The notes beneath the pieces were generated by a model, which was given only the letters and a program-made list of their open reading frames with translations, was not told where the DNA came from and made no database searches. A stretch of 64,000 nt of DNA, taken from positions 275,547,229 to 275,611,228 of the forward strand of contig CM051459.1 in NCBI GenBank assembly GCA_028095005.1. The letters are read 5' to 3'. Each line of letters begins with the position of its first letter. Within the stretch, counting starts at the first letter, position 1. The position numbers and the translations under genes are program-made. This stretch comes from Rhynchospora pubera. Lineage: Eukaryota; Streptophyta; Magnoliopsida; Poales; Cyperaceae. Below, one piece after another: positions 1-10,157 of this stretch.

Positions 1-340
1 CTCTCTAAAATTTTAAAAAGAGCACAGCTATAGCGGCAATAGTATTGCCGCTATAGTGCAGCTGTATTTTATTTTATTTTTTTCATTTTACTTTGCCTAT
101 AGCGGCAATACTAATGCCGCTATAGGACTTTCTTTTTTTTGGCCGTTTTACTTTGCACTTTAATGTATTTTTTCCCGTTTTATTTTACTTTTGTTTATTT
201 TGTTTTTCTTTGTATTTTAATGCCGTTTTATTTGCACTTTAATGCCGTATTTTCGTTTTAATATTTTATTTTGTTTTTTTATTTTACTCAATGTCTTTTC
301 TTTTTCGTTTTATTTTGTTTTTTATTTTACTTTTGTTTAT
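1..340 (+). repeat. Left inverted repeat with two palindromic modules
   Basis: Palindromes at about 29-57 and 97-126 each have CTATAGCGGC arms around an ATACT/AGTAT centre. After them comes a T-rich tract in which TTTTATTTT, TTTAATGCCG and ACTTTTGTTTATT recur. The whole stretch is the reverse complement of 14290-14640. The repeat appears to run past the left edge of the window. Confidence 0.75.
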
Positions 341-550
341 TACATAATGTAACATAGTAGAAATACCAGATCCAGTTTAATTAAGACAATCAGATTAATT
401 TTAAAACCAACATTAAGGTAAATAAAATTTTAAAACTAATAATCTCAAACGATTAATTAAATTGTAACAATAAAATTCACTCGAAATCGAAATCTTTTAA
501 TTTGTGTAGTTTCTAAAAATCATCTACATGATTCTAGCAAAATCAAAGTT
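341..550. other. Unique AT-rich interior of the outer element
   Basis: No gene or repeat is recognised. It is the original interior of the outer element, directly left of the copia insertion, and it resumes at 10095. Confidence 0.5.
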
Positions 551-555
551 TAATT
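551..555. repeat. Left target-site duplication of the copia element
   Basis: TAATT directly before the TGTTAG start of the left LTR matches TAATT at 10090-10094 after the TAACA end of the right LTR. Confidence 0.9.
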
Positions 556-2307
556 TGTTAGAAAGTGTGTAATTTTCATTTATTTTGCTAATTACAAGTT
601 AATTAAGCCAAGAACATCACACACAAAAAATCTAGTACACAAGCTATTCAAACACACGAGAAAAAGGGTTGGAAGTATACCTCTCTTGGTATCGCAACCA
701 AGAGGCTCGTTCCAACGGATTGGTGTCGGTGGCGTGCTCTCCAAGAACCTCCACGCCGTGCGCCTTGAGTCCACTAAGGAATTAACCACCTTCTCAAATC
801 AATTATGCTAGTAATTGAGAGAAGTGTATCTAATTCCAAAGCTTTCCCTCTTCAAGTTAATTCTCCAATTAATTTAGTGGAAAAGCTTGCTCAACACATG
901 AGCTAGGTGGTGTGTGGAAGAGAGAAAGAGAATGAAAAATTCTGAAATTTTCTTCCCTTGTTGTGAGGTGCGGCCAAAGAGAGAAGGAGAGAGAAAGGTG
1001 TGTGGAGGCTAGGGTTTGCTTCCAAAGAACACTCCTTTATATAGACCTCATACCCTAGCTCTCATCCAAATTTTGGTGGACCAAAATATCCCTATGTAGC
1101 CGCACCTACCTACCTCCCTTTGTGGGTTGGGCCTCAAGTCAAGTTGAGCCCAATAGTCTTCCATTTTATTATACCTTCCATTTGGCATTAAATTAACTAA
1201 TTAATTTAAGGCCCAATTTGCTCATTTTATTAAATGTGTTGATTATTATTAATTATTAACTATTTAATAATTAATATGAAATTAGTCAATGCATTTAATT
1301 ATTTCGATATGATCTATTTGACTTAATTAATCATAACGGTCCATAACGGTACACGATTAATTAATCAACTTATCATATTTTGCAAAATCAATTGTTGCAA
1401 ATAAATAACTAATGCACGTGTGGTTAAACACCTTATTATGTGTGACCCTTTGAGGATTTATGCTATGTTGGAAATGGAATTAAATCGCTATTTAATTCCA
1501 ATAATCATAAGCGGTATCTAGCAACCCGTTATGATTCCCAATTCGCATAAATAGTGTACAGCTACAAAATTTCAATCCTGCATAAGAGAACAATTATGTT
1601 TCTCTATTTTGATTCTTATGTCACACGATATCATCGTATAATCCAAGATAGGAACGTGTCATTCTTGCAGATTATACGTTTCTTGATCTAGAGATAATTG
1701 TATCAGTTGCTAGCAAACAATCTATCTCCATCAAGGGGCCCAAACAGATATCGTCACTCACTAAGTGAATTAATGAGGGACATACGGTTTTCTTGATAAT
1801 TAGCTTTTCCCCGCACAATTCAAGAATACTTAAATCAAGTCCGTATAGCAGCCTTTATCAGGAATCAGCGGTAGACATGATTTATAGCATCTATTCTCAT
1901 GTGGAAAAGATAATCATCTCAAACTTAGAACCAAAATCATAACGAAATAAATAATGACACGTAACACAATCCATATATTTATTTCGTGGGGTCCAGTCCT
2001 GTACTATGTTCTATAACATATACATATGCAATTAAGTTGGTTACTCTTAACCTATGATTTATAGAACTTAATCATCACTTAATCTGCATACTAATCTTAT
2101 TGATAACTAATGTTCTCTGTTAATTATCAAGATTATGGACTTTTAGATTTATCGTTGTCATTTACTACTAAATGAATAACAGTGATCTATAATTCAGATC
2201 CTCAACCTGAATGAACTGTCAACGATTAAATCAAAGAACAAATGATCTGAAATCATCAATAACATAAACTATAGAAGTAGCCTAACAAGATTGGCTTCTA
2301 GGACATA
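556..2307 (-). repeat. Copia 3' LTR (left copy), missing its first bases
   Basis: Reads TGTTAGAAAGTGTG on the plus strand and matches 8328-10080 almost base for base. In the element's own orientation this is the 3' LTR. Its 5' end is truncated: where the other LTR continues with TCTCTAACA, this one goes straight into RNase H coding sequence at 2308. A TATA-like CTATATAAAG (minus strand) lies near 1029-1038. Confidence 0.92.
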
Positions 2308-5300
2308 AGCTATGGCTCCCGTGTTGTCGCAGTAGATATCCACTGGACCTGAGATGCTTGGAACCACCTCTAGCTCGGTCAAGAACTCCTTGATCCATAC
2401 ACCTTCTTTCGCTGCTTCACCAGCCGCTAAGTATTCTGCTTCGGTGACGGAATCGGCCGTAGTATCTTGCTTGGAACTCTTCCAACTTACGGCACCACCA
2501 TTGAGCAAAAATACGAAGCCGGACTGTGATTTTGAGTCATCTCGATCGGTTTGGAAACTAGCATCGGTGTAACCACTTACAACGAGCTCTTGGTCTCCAC
2601 CATATACGAGAATGCTATCCTTTGTTCTCTTGAGATATTTGAGGATATTCTTGACTGCAGTCCAATGTGCCATGCCAGGATTGGCTTGGAATCGACTAGT
2701 CACGCTAATCGGATGTGCCACATCAGGACGAGTGCATAACATGGCATACATAATCGATCCGACCACAGATGGATACTGGAATTTCTTCATGTATTCACGA
2801 TCTGTATCATTGGTCGGACTTTGAGACTTGCTCAAGAAAATGCCATGTGACATAGGCAAGAATCCCTTTTTGGAATTTGCCATGTTGTGTTTATTCAACA
2901 CTTTGTCAATATATGCATCTTGGCTCAAACCTAATATCCTTCTCGATCTATCTCTATAGATCTTGATTCCTAGGATATAGGCGGCTTCGCCCAAATCTTT
3001 CATTGAGAACACCTTCTTCAATGAATCCTTAACTGCATTCAACTCGGGGATATCATTCCCGATCAAGAGGATATCATCAACATATAGAACAAGAAACACA
3101 ACCACGCTCCCACTGATCCTCTTGTAAACACAAGGTTCCTTTTCGCTTTGAACGAAGTTCAATTTTTTGACTTCTTCATCAAAGCGTTTGTTCCAACTCC
3201 TTGATGCTTGCTTCAATCCATAAATGGACCTTTGAAGTTTGCATACCTTGTTAGCATTCTTTGGATCCACAAAACACTCGGGTTGTGTCATATACATATC
3301 CTCTTCCAAATTTCCATTTAGGAAGGCGGTTTTGACATCCATTTGCCATATTTCATAATCATAAAATGCGGCAATTGCTAGCATGATCCGAATGGACTTG
3401 AACATGACGACGGGCGAGAAGGTTTCTTCATAGTCAATACCATGAACTTGTTTGTAACCTTTCGCTACGAGTCGTGCTTTGTAAATGGTCAAGTTGCCAT
3501 CCATGTCGACCTTTCTTTTAAAGATCCATTTGTTCTCAACGGGTTTTACTCCGTTGGGAAGATCAACCAAGGTCCATACCTTGTTGTCATACATGGATTG
3601 CATTTCGGATTCCATGGCTTTAAGCCACTCCTTGGAGTCGGGTTTTCTTTTCATGTCATCAATGGTCAAAGGCTCATCGTTCTCCATGACGAGAACATCG
3701 TGCAAACCTAAATATCTTATAGGTGGACGACTTGGCCTTGCCGATCTTCGTAGGGTAGATGCTTGAGGTTCTTGAACTTGCTCCACAACGGTTTGTGGGC
3801 TTTGTTCTTGAACTTCAAGTATAGGTGCGTCCTCAACACTATCGACACGCGATATGTTTGAGTATTCATTTAAGGGAGCTTGTTCTTGAACCTCTTCTTC
3901 CACAACAACTTGAGGAATGGGTTCGGCTACAATCTCGTTCGGTGCAACCTCATTTGGCACTATATTTGGAACAACCACATTACCTACTTGAGGTATGTTT
4001 TGTGGTTCTTGAATTTCTTCAATAACCACGTTGCTCCCACTACTTCTTCTTGAGATAAACTCCTTTTCCAAGAATTCCGCATGTCGTGCAACAACTATCT
4101 TGTTCTCGACACGGTTATAGAAGTAGTAACCCTTCGTTTCCTTAGGGTATCCTACGAAATGACATTTGTCCGATTTGGGTCCAAGCTTATCGCTCACTAG
4201 CCTTTTCACATAAGCTTCACAACCCCAAATCTTGAGAAACATCATGCTAGGTTTCGAACCAAACCATAGCTCATAGGGTGTTTTCTCAACGGACTTTGAT
4301 GGAACACGGTTCAAAGTAAAAGCTGCGGTTTCAATTGCATAACCCCAAAAGGACATAGGCAAATCAGTTTGGCTCATCATCGATCGAACCATGTCTAGCA
4401 AAGTTCGATTCCTCCTTTCAGACACACCATTCCATTGTGGTGTTCCTGGTGGAGTGAGTTGTGGAATGATTCCACACTCCTTTAGATAATCGCCAAATTC
4501 ATGGCTCAAGTACTCACCACCTCTATCGGATCGTAAGGCCTTGATCTTTCGATCAAGTTGGTTCTTAACTTCACTCTTAAACTCTTTGAACTTGTCAAAG
4601 GTTTCAGATTTATGACGCATCAAGTAGATATACCCGTATCTACTATAATCGTCAGTGAACGTGACGAAGTATGAGAAACCTCCACGTGCACAAATGCTCA
4701 TAGGTCCACATACATCGGTATGTATGAGATCTAACAATCCATTTGCCCTTATCCCTTTGTTGGAAAAAGGCGCTTTAGTCATTTTACCCATCAAACAAGA
4801 TTCGCAAGTGTCAATTGGCTCGAAAGCGAATTGATCCAAGAGACCAACGGATTGTAGTCTCTTGATGCGTTTCTCGTTGATATGACCTAAGCGGCAATGC
4901 CACAATAAAGTCGCATTCTCATGTGAAACCTTACGTTTCCTTTTGTCATTTTCAACACTCAAAACAAATCCATTCGAATCGAGCACATAAAGACCATTCA
5001 ATAAATGTGCATCACAAAAACGAACTTCATTACGAAACAAAGTCAAGCACTTGTTCTTTATTACAACATCATAATCATCCAAATCCAAACAAGAAACGGA
5101 TACAATGTTTCGAGTGATACATGGAACTACAAAAACATCCTTGAGTTCCAACACAAAACCATTAGGCAAAGTTAGTTCCACGCTCCCAACGGCCATAGCG
5201 GAGACGCACGTGCCGTTACCGACGCGGAGTTGAACTTCGCCTTTCTCGAGCCGCCTTCTATTCTTTAGGACCTGCACATTTCGACAAATGTGAGCACACG

Positions 5301-6234
5301 AACCGGTATCGAATACCCAATCTGTGTGAGAAGTAGCGAGAAGGGTTTCGATGACAAATATACCTGAAGTAGAAGGTTGGACAGTTCCCGCCTTCTTGTC
5401 AGCTAGGTACCTTGGGCAGTTTCTCTTCCAATGGCCCTTGTTGCTACAGTAGTAGCACACGGTCTCGGAAGTGGCCGGGTTCTTCTTCTTCTTAGAACCC
5501 ACGGGAGCACCCTTGGCCGGACCTTGGGGCGTCACCGGGCCTTTGTCTTTGCCTTTGCGGCCACGCTTTCTTATCTTCTTGCTCTTTCCACTCACCGCAA
5601 GAACATCCTTTGGGCCTTTCTCTTTCTTTAGACTCTCCTCCGTCTCAATGAGCATGTTTTGGATGTCATCCATGCTCTTGTCCATGCCGTTCATCCGGTA
5701 GTTCACAACAAAACCGGTGAAGCTTGGAGGGAGAGAATTGAGAATGAAGTCTTGAATCGCCCCCGAGGGAAAGGGCGTATCATGCTTCTCAAGCTGTCGA
5801 AACAACCCCGTCATCTTCATGACGTGTGGCCCGACTTCATGACCTTCGGCCAAGCGAGTGTTGGCGACGGCCTTGATGAGACGGGCCCTTTCGGTGCGGG
5901 CCTTAGTTTGGAACATGTTGGATAGGCGAGTGATCATAGCGAACACTCCATAGCCACTATCCATGAACTCCTTTTGGAGTTCCGATTCCATGGTTGCCAC
6001 CATCACGACGGACATCTCCATGTCCTCGTTTTCATGCTTCGCAAAGGCATCCTTTTCCTCTTGGGTAGCGGTTGCCTTTGGAGCCGATGGCATGGGAGTG
6101 GTGAGGAGATACTCTCTTTTCTCATACCTAAAGGCAAGCCTTAGGTTGCGATGCCAATCCAAGAAATTGGCACCGTTAAAAGCGAGTTTCTCTCTCTCAA
6201 GAAGAGAACGTAGCGTAAAAGATGAGGAAGACAT
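2269..6234 (-). CDS. Copia gag-pol polyprotein, RNase H end truncated
   Basis: A 1321-residue open frame with no internal stop. Gag of the UBN2 type covers about 1-230. The zinc knuckle is at 260-273 (CX2CX4HX4C), and the aspartic protease motif DTG is at 309-311. The integrase has HHCC residues H446, H451, C477 and C480 and catalytic D507, D570 and E606. The RT motif YVDD is at 1051-1054, and RNase H motifs TDAS, TEAEY and YCDN lie near 1200-1305. All key catalytic residues are present. After the YCDN motif the frame runs straight into LTR sequence and ends about 12 residues later, so the last helix of RNase H and the usual C-terminal tail are missing. The protein packages and copies the element's RNA in virus-like particles and integrates the cDNA. 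Gag could still act, while this copy's own replication is doubtful. Confidence 0.93.
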   Translation of the reverse strand: MSSSSFTLRSLLEREKLAFNGANFLDWHRNLRLAFRYEKREYLLTTPMPSAPKATATQEEKDAFAKHENEDMEMSVVMVATMESELQKEFMDSGYGVFAMITRLSNMFQTKARTERARLIKAVANTRLAEGHEVGPHVMKMTGLFRQLEKHDTPFPSGAIQDFILNSLPPSFTGFVVNYRMNGMDKSMDDIQNMLIETEESLKKEKGPKDVLAVSGKSKKIRKRGRKGKDKGPVTPQGPAKGAPVGSKKKKNPATSETVCYYCSNKGHWKRNCPRYLADKKAGTVQPSTSGIFVIETLLATSHTDWVFDTGSCAHICRNVQVLKNRRRLEKGEVQLRVGNGTCVSAMAVGSVELTLPNGFVLELKDVFVVPCITRNIVSVSCLDLDDYDVVIKNKCLTLFRNEVRFCDAHLLNGLYVLDSNGFVLSVENDKRKRKVSHENATLLWHCRLGHINEKRIKRLQSVGLLDQFAFEPIDTCESCLMGKMTKAPFSNKGIRANGLLDLIHTDVCGPMSICARGGFSYFVTFTDDYSRYGYIYLMRHKSETFDKFKEFKSEVKNQLDRKIKALRSDRGGEYLSHEFGDYLKECGIIPQLTPPGTPQWNGVSERRNRTLLDMVRSMMSQTDLPMSFWGYAIETAAFTLNRVPSKSVEKTPYELWFGSKPSMMFLKIWGCEAYVKRLVSDKLGPKSDKCHFVGYPKETKGYYFYNRVENKIVVARHAEFLEKEFISRRSSGSNVVIEEIQEPQNIPQVGNVVVPNIVPNEVAPNEIVAEPIPQVVVEEEVQEQAPLNEYSNISRVDSVEDAPILEVQEQSPQTVVEQVQEPQASTLRRSARPSRPPIRYLGLHDVLVMENDEPLTIDDMKRKPDSKEWLKAMESEMQSMYDNKVWTLVDLPNGVKPVENKWIFKRKVDMDGNLTIYKARLVAKGYKQVHGIDYEETFSPVVMFKSIRIMLAIAAFYDYEIWQMDVKTAFLNGNLEEDMYMTQPECFVDPKNANKVCKLQRSIYGLKQASRSWNKRFDEEVKKLNFVQSEKEPCVYKRISGSVVVFLVLYVDDILLIGNDIPELNAVKDSLKKVFSMKDLGEAAYILGIKIYRDRSRRILGLSQDAYIDKVLNKHNMANSKKGFLPMSHGIFLSKSQSPTNDTDREYMKKFQYPSVVGSIMYAMLCTRPDVAHPISVTSRFQANPGMAHWTAVKNILKYLKRTKDSILVYGGDQELVVSGYTDASFQTDRDDSKSQSGFVFLLNGGAVSWKSSKQDTTADSVTEAEYLAAGEAAKEGVWIKEFLTELEVVPSISGPVDIYCDNTGAIAYVLEANLVRLLL

Positions 6235-8314
6235 CTACAACAATACATAAGTTTTAAGGTCAATTAGTTTATGCTTTAATATTTGTTTTAACTAAGTAAA
6301 ACTTCCACTACATTATATCATGTCCCTAAATGTAGTGAATTTCCAAGACTCCCACAACTTGTTAATGCAACGACGGCGTCGGCAGAACATTGCACCAACA
6401 AATGTGAAATAGGTTCTCCAACCAATCATACGTTCCTATGACTCTTGGTTCGATTAACGAACTTCACTCCAATGACCAATCCGATTTGAATCATCGTTAA
6501 GTCACTTCTTTCTATTTGCTCCTAGTAAATCCGATTTACACCCCGACACGGATGATGGATCACGATGTCCCGCGTCGGCGAGAATACATCAATGACCGAT
6601 CATACTACGTAAGAAGGGGATAGAAAGAAGGAGAGTGAATTTTGATTTGACTTAATTCTTTTTATTTGGGACGAATAACAATCATGACGCTTGTTTGGTG
6701 GTCGTGTAAACATACACCCATACCTAACCTATCACAAGCAATCATACAAGCATCTCATTATTGTGGGTTTGTATGGCTCCCGCTTGCATTAGTTTCGCCA
6801 CATCGTCCATGGAGCAAAACTAATCTAATCCTTGCCCTCCCACTAAATTCTATAAGGATCTAAATCCTATATAAAATAAAGCTACAAAACACATGTGAAA
6901 ACATCATATTCCCATCCTATCCTTAGGGGCATGCAAGCCTCACAAGTTACATAAAAAATTAATCAACAAATTAATTAATTAATGGCACCAAAGGCCGCAT
7001 TACAAACATTCACACATGCATTAAAATACAACCACAAGGCATTGAGTCTTGAGCCATACTAAACCCGCTATCCACCTACAAAACAAAGTTAGCACATACA
7101 AGTCCACTTTGTTTCCAATTAACGATTTTCAAGCATCTTTGCGTATCGTTTGCTATAAGTAAATTCCGTGTACAAATCCTCAATTTTAAACAACCAAACT
7201 TGTTTAAATTCATTTAGAAAGTTCTTTCAACATCCCATAACTGAAAGGAGATCAAACAAGGAGTTTTCTAATTAATTTCAACTAGTTTGAATACTTAGAA
7301 AAACAGTAATTTACCAAAAAAAACGTAACTAATGGAATCCAACAAAAACAACAGTTTTCGGTCTCCAAAAATTCTCAAATAAATTACTTAAGCTCCTTAT
7401 CATAGTTGTGACTACCAGTAAAAATTTCAAGAAGAGATCTTAAACCATCTGGGAGAATCAAAAAAGACAAATCTCTTACAAGTGCACGAAACACCGTTAT
7501 GAGATTTTCAGCTTATCCTCTCAACCATTTGGTCTGTGAGACCACCTTCTATCTAGTTTTTATATATATAATATACATAGAAAAACTTGTTTAGACTACA
7601 GGCTATCCATTCATGAAAAGAAAACAACCAAGTTCAGTTCAATAATATTAAGTTACAGCCTAAACAATCAACAAATTCTGTACTGGAACAGACTGTCAAT
7701 CGAAAGGTTTTAACCTAGTTGACGGTCCAAACATCCACGAAAAATTATGAAATTAATTTTCCTGGAATCCTAACTCAAAAAAGAACAACTCCATTTAAAC
7801 AGAATTTTTAAAGGAGTTCTCAGTTGGTACAGTTTATTAGAACAATCGATTTGCTCAACAAACTGGATCTGACAAGATCTTCCTTTTCATACTTGAAAAC
7901 CCACAAATTAATCCGAGTCATGCAACAATTTATACATGCTCAGAAAGAGCTTCAAGTCCTCTTTATTTCTAGCCATAGAACACTGGAACTTATATTCAAA
8001 ATATAAATCTTTCAAGCCATTCAAACAGGACAGTGCAAGCAAAAACTGGTTCTGCGCACTGTTGCCGTTTTATTCACAGTAAATCTATACTAATTCAGAA
8101 AAATGTGAATTCAACGCCAAACTAATCACAATCCACAGATCTACAACATTTATGTAGATGGAAAGATCTTACAGAGAACTTATCACATCCAAAAACGCGA
8201 AATAACACAGAAAATACCATTTTCAGACAGCAAACAAACGCATCATCTCTACTAATCCATTAATTAGCCAATTTCTCTTAATTAAGTGTCAAAATAGTTT
8301 AAGTACGACCATGT
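6235..8314 (-). other. Long untranslated leader of the copia element
   Basis: About 2.1 kb lies between the primer binding site and the gag ATG, with no credible ORF. Leaders in copia elements are commonly much shorter, so this one may hold a regulatory or packaging region, an intron, or an older insertion. Confidence 0.6.
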
Positions 8315-8326
8315 GCTCTGATACCA
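8315..8326 (-). promoter_or_regulatory. Primer binding site, initiator-methionine tRNA type
   Basis: Read on the minus strand this is TGGTATCAGAGC, the standard plant tRNA-iMet primer site. It starts one base inside the 5' LTR end, which fixes the element's orientation. Confidence 0.92.
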
Positions 8327-8327
8327 C

Positions 8328-10089
8328 TGTTAGAAAGTGTGTAATTTTCATTTATTTTGCTAATTACAAGTTAATTAAGCCAAGAACATCACACACAAAA
8401 AAATCTAGTACACAAGCTATTCAAACACACGAGAAAAAGGGTTGGAAGTATACCTCTCTTGGTATCGCAACCAAGAGGCTCGTTTCAACGGATTGGTGTC
8501 GGTGGCGTGCTCTCCAAGAACCTCCACGCCGTGCGCCTCGAGTCCACTAAGGAATTAACCACCTTCTCAAATCAATTATGCTAGTAATTGAGAGAAGTGT
8601 ATCTAATTCCAAAGCTTTCCCTCTTCAAGTTAATTCTCCAATTAATTTAGTGGAAAAGCTTGCTCAACACATGAGCTAGGTGGTGTGTGGAAGAGAGAAA
8701 GGGAATGAAAAATTCTGAAATTTTCTTCCCTTGTTGTGAGGTGCGGCCAAAGAGAGAAGGAGAGAGAGAGGTGTGTGGAGGCTAGGGTTTGCTCCCAAAG
8801 AACACCCCTTTATATAGACCTCATACCCTAGCTCTCATCCAAATTTTGGTTGACCAAAATACCCCTATGTAGCCGCACCTACCTACCTCCCTTCGTGGGT
8901 TGGGCCTCAAGTCAAGTTGAGCCCAATAGTCTTCCATTTTATTACACCTTCCATTTGGCATTAAATTAACTAATTAATTTAAGGCCCAATTTGCTCATTT
9001 TATTAAATGTGTTGATTATTATTAATTATTAACTATTTAATAATTAATATGGAATTAGTCAATGCATTTAATTATTTCGATATGATCTATTTGACTTAAT
9101 TAATCATAACGGTCCATAACGGTACACGATTAATTAATCAACTTATCATATTTTGCAAAACCAATTGTTGCAAATAAACAACTAATGCACGTGTGGTTAA
9201 ACACCTTATTATGTGTGACCCTTTGAGGATTTATGCTATGTTTGACATGGAATTAAATCGCTATTTAATTCCAATAATCATAAGCGGTATCTAGCAACAC
9301 GTTATGATTCCCAATTCGCATAAATAGTGTACAGCTACAAAATTTCAATCCTGCATAAGAGAACAATTATGTTTCTCTATTTTGATTCTTATGTCACACG
9401 ATATCATCGTATAATCCAAGATAGGAACGTGTCATTCTTGCAGATTATACGTTTCTTGATCTAGAGATAATTGTATCAGTTGCTAGCAAACAATCTATCT
9501 CCATCAAGGGGCCCAAACAGATATCGTCACTCACTAAGTGAATTAATGAGGGACATACGGTTTTCTTGATAATTAGCTTTTCCCCGCACAATTCAAGAAT
9601 ACTTAAATCAAGTCCGTATAGCAGCCTTTATCAGGAATCAGCGGTAGACATGATTTATAGCATCTATTCTCATGTGGAAAAGATAATCATCTCAAACTTA
9701 GAACCAAAATCATAACGAAATAAATAATGACACGTAACACAATCCATATATTTATTTCGTGGGGTCCAGTCCTGTACTATGTTCTATAACATATACATAT
9801 GCAATTAAGTTGGTTACTCTTAACCTATGATTTATAGAACTTAATCATCACTTAATCTGCATACTAATCTTATTGATAACTAATGTTCTCTGTTAATTAT
9901 CAAGATTATGGACTTTTAGATTTATCGTTGTCATTTACTACTAAATGAATAACAGTGATCTATAATTCAGATCCTCAACCTGAATGAACTGTCAACGATT
10001 AAATCAAAGAACAAATGATCTGAAATCATCAATAACATAAACTATAGAAGTAGCCTAATAAGATTGGCTTCTAGGACATATCTCTAACA
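8328..10089 (-). repeat. Copia 5' LTR (right copy), complete
   Basis: 1762 bases, beginning TGTTAGAAAG and ending TCTCTAACA, followed by the TAATT target duplication. It should hold the promoter. It differs from the left LTR by scattered single-base changes, for example TTCCAACGG versus TTTCAACGG. Confidence 0.93.
8808..8817 (-). promoter_or_regulatory. TATA box of the copia promoter
   Basis: The minus strand reads CTATATAAAG in the 5' LTR, a good TATA motif for the U3/R boundary. It is downstream-facing towards gag-pol. Confidence 0.6.
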
Positions 10090-10157
10090 TAATTAATACT
10101 GAAATTTAACATCAGACTAATTAAATTTGAATGAAAACAATTAATTAAATAACTTTA

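Larger units (their letters stand above)
556..10089 (-). mobile_element. Ty1/copia LTR retrotransposon, minus orientation, with deletion at its 3' end
   Basis: Two ~1.75 kb LTRs flank a single gag-pol frame on the minus strand. The element is bounded by a perfect 5-bp target duplication, TAATT, at 551-555 and 10090-10094. Reading along the minus strand, the order is 5' LTR (10089-8328), primer binding site, ~2.1 kb leader, gag-protease-integrase-RT-RNase H (6234-2269), 3' LTR. Gag-pol order with integrase before RT defines Ty1/copia. By eye the LTRs differ at roughly 15-20 of ~1750 sites, so the insertion is fairly young. The 3' part has lost the end of RNase H, the polypurine tract and the first ~9 bases of the 3' LTR, so this copy should not be able to complete its own cycle. 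Confidence 0.93.
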
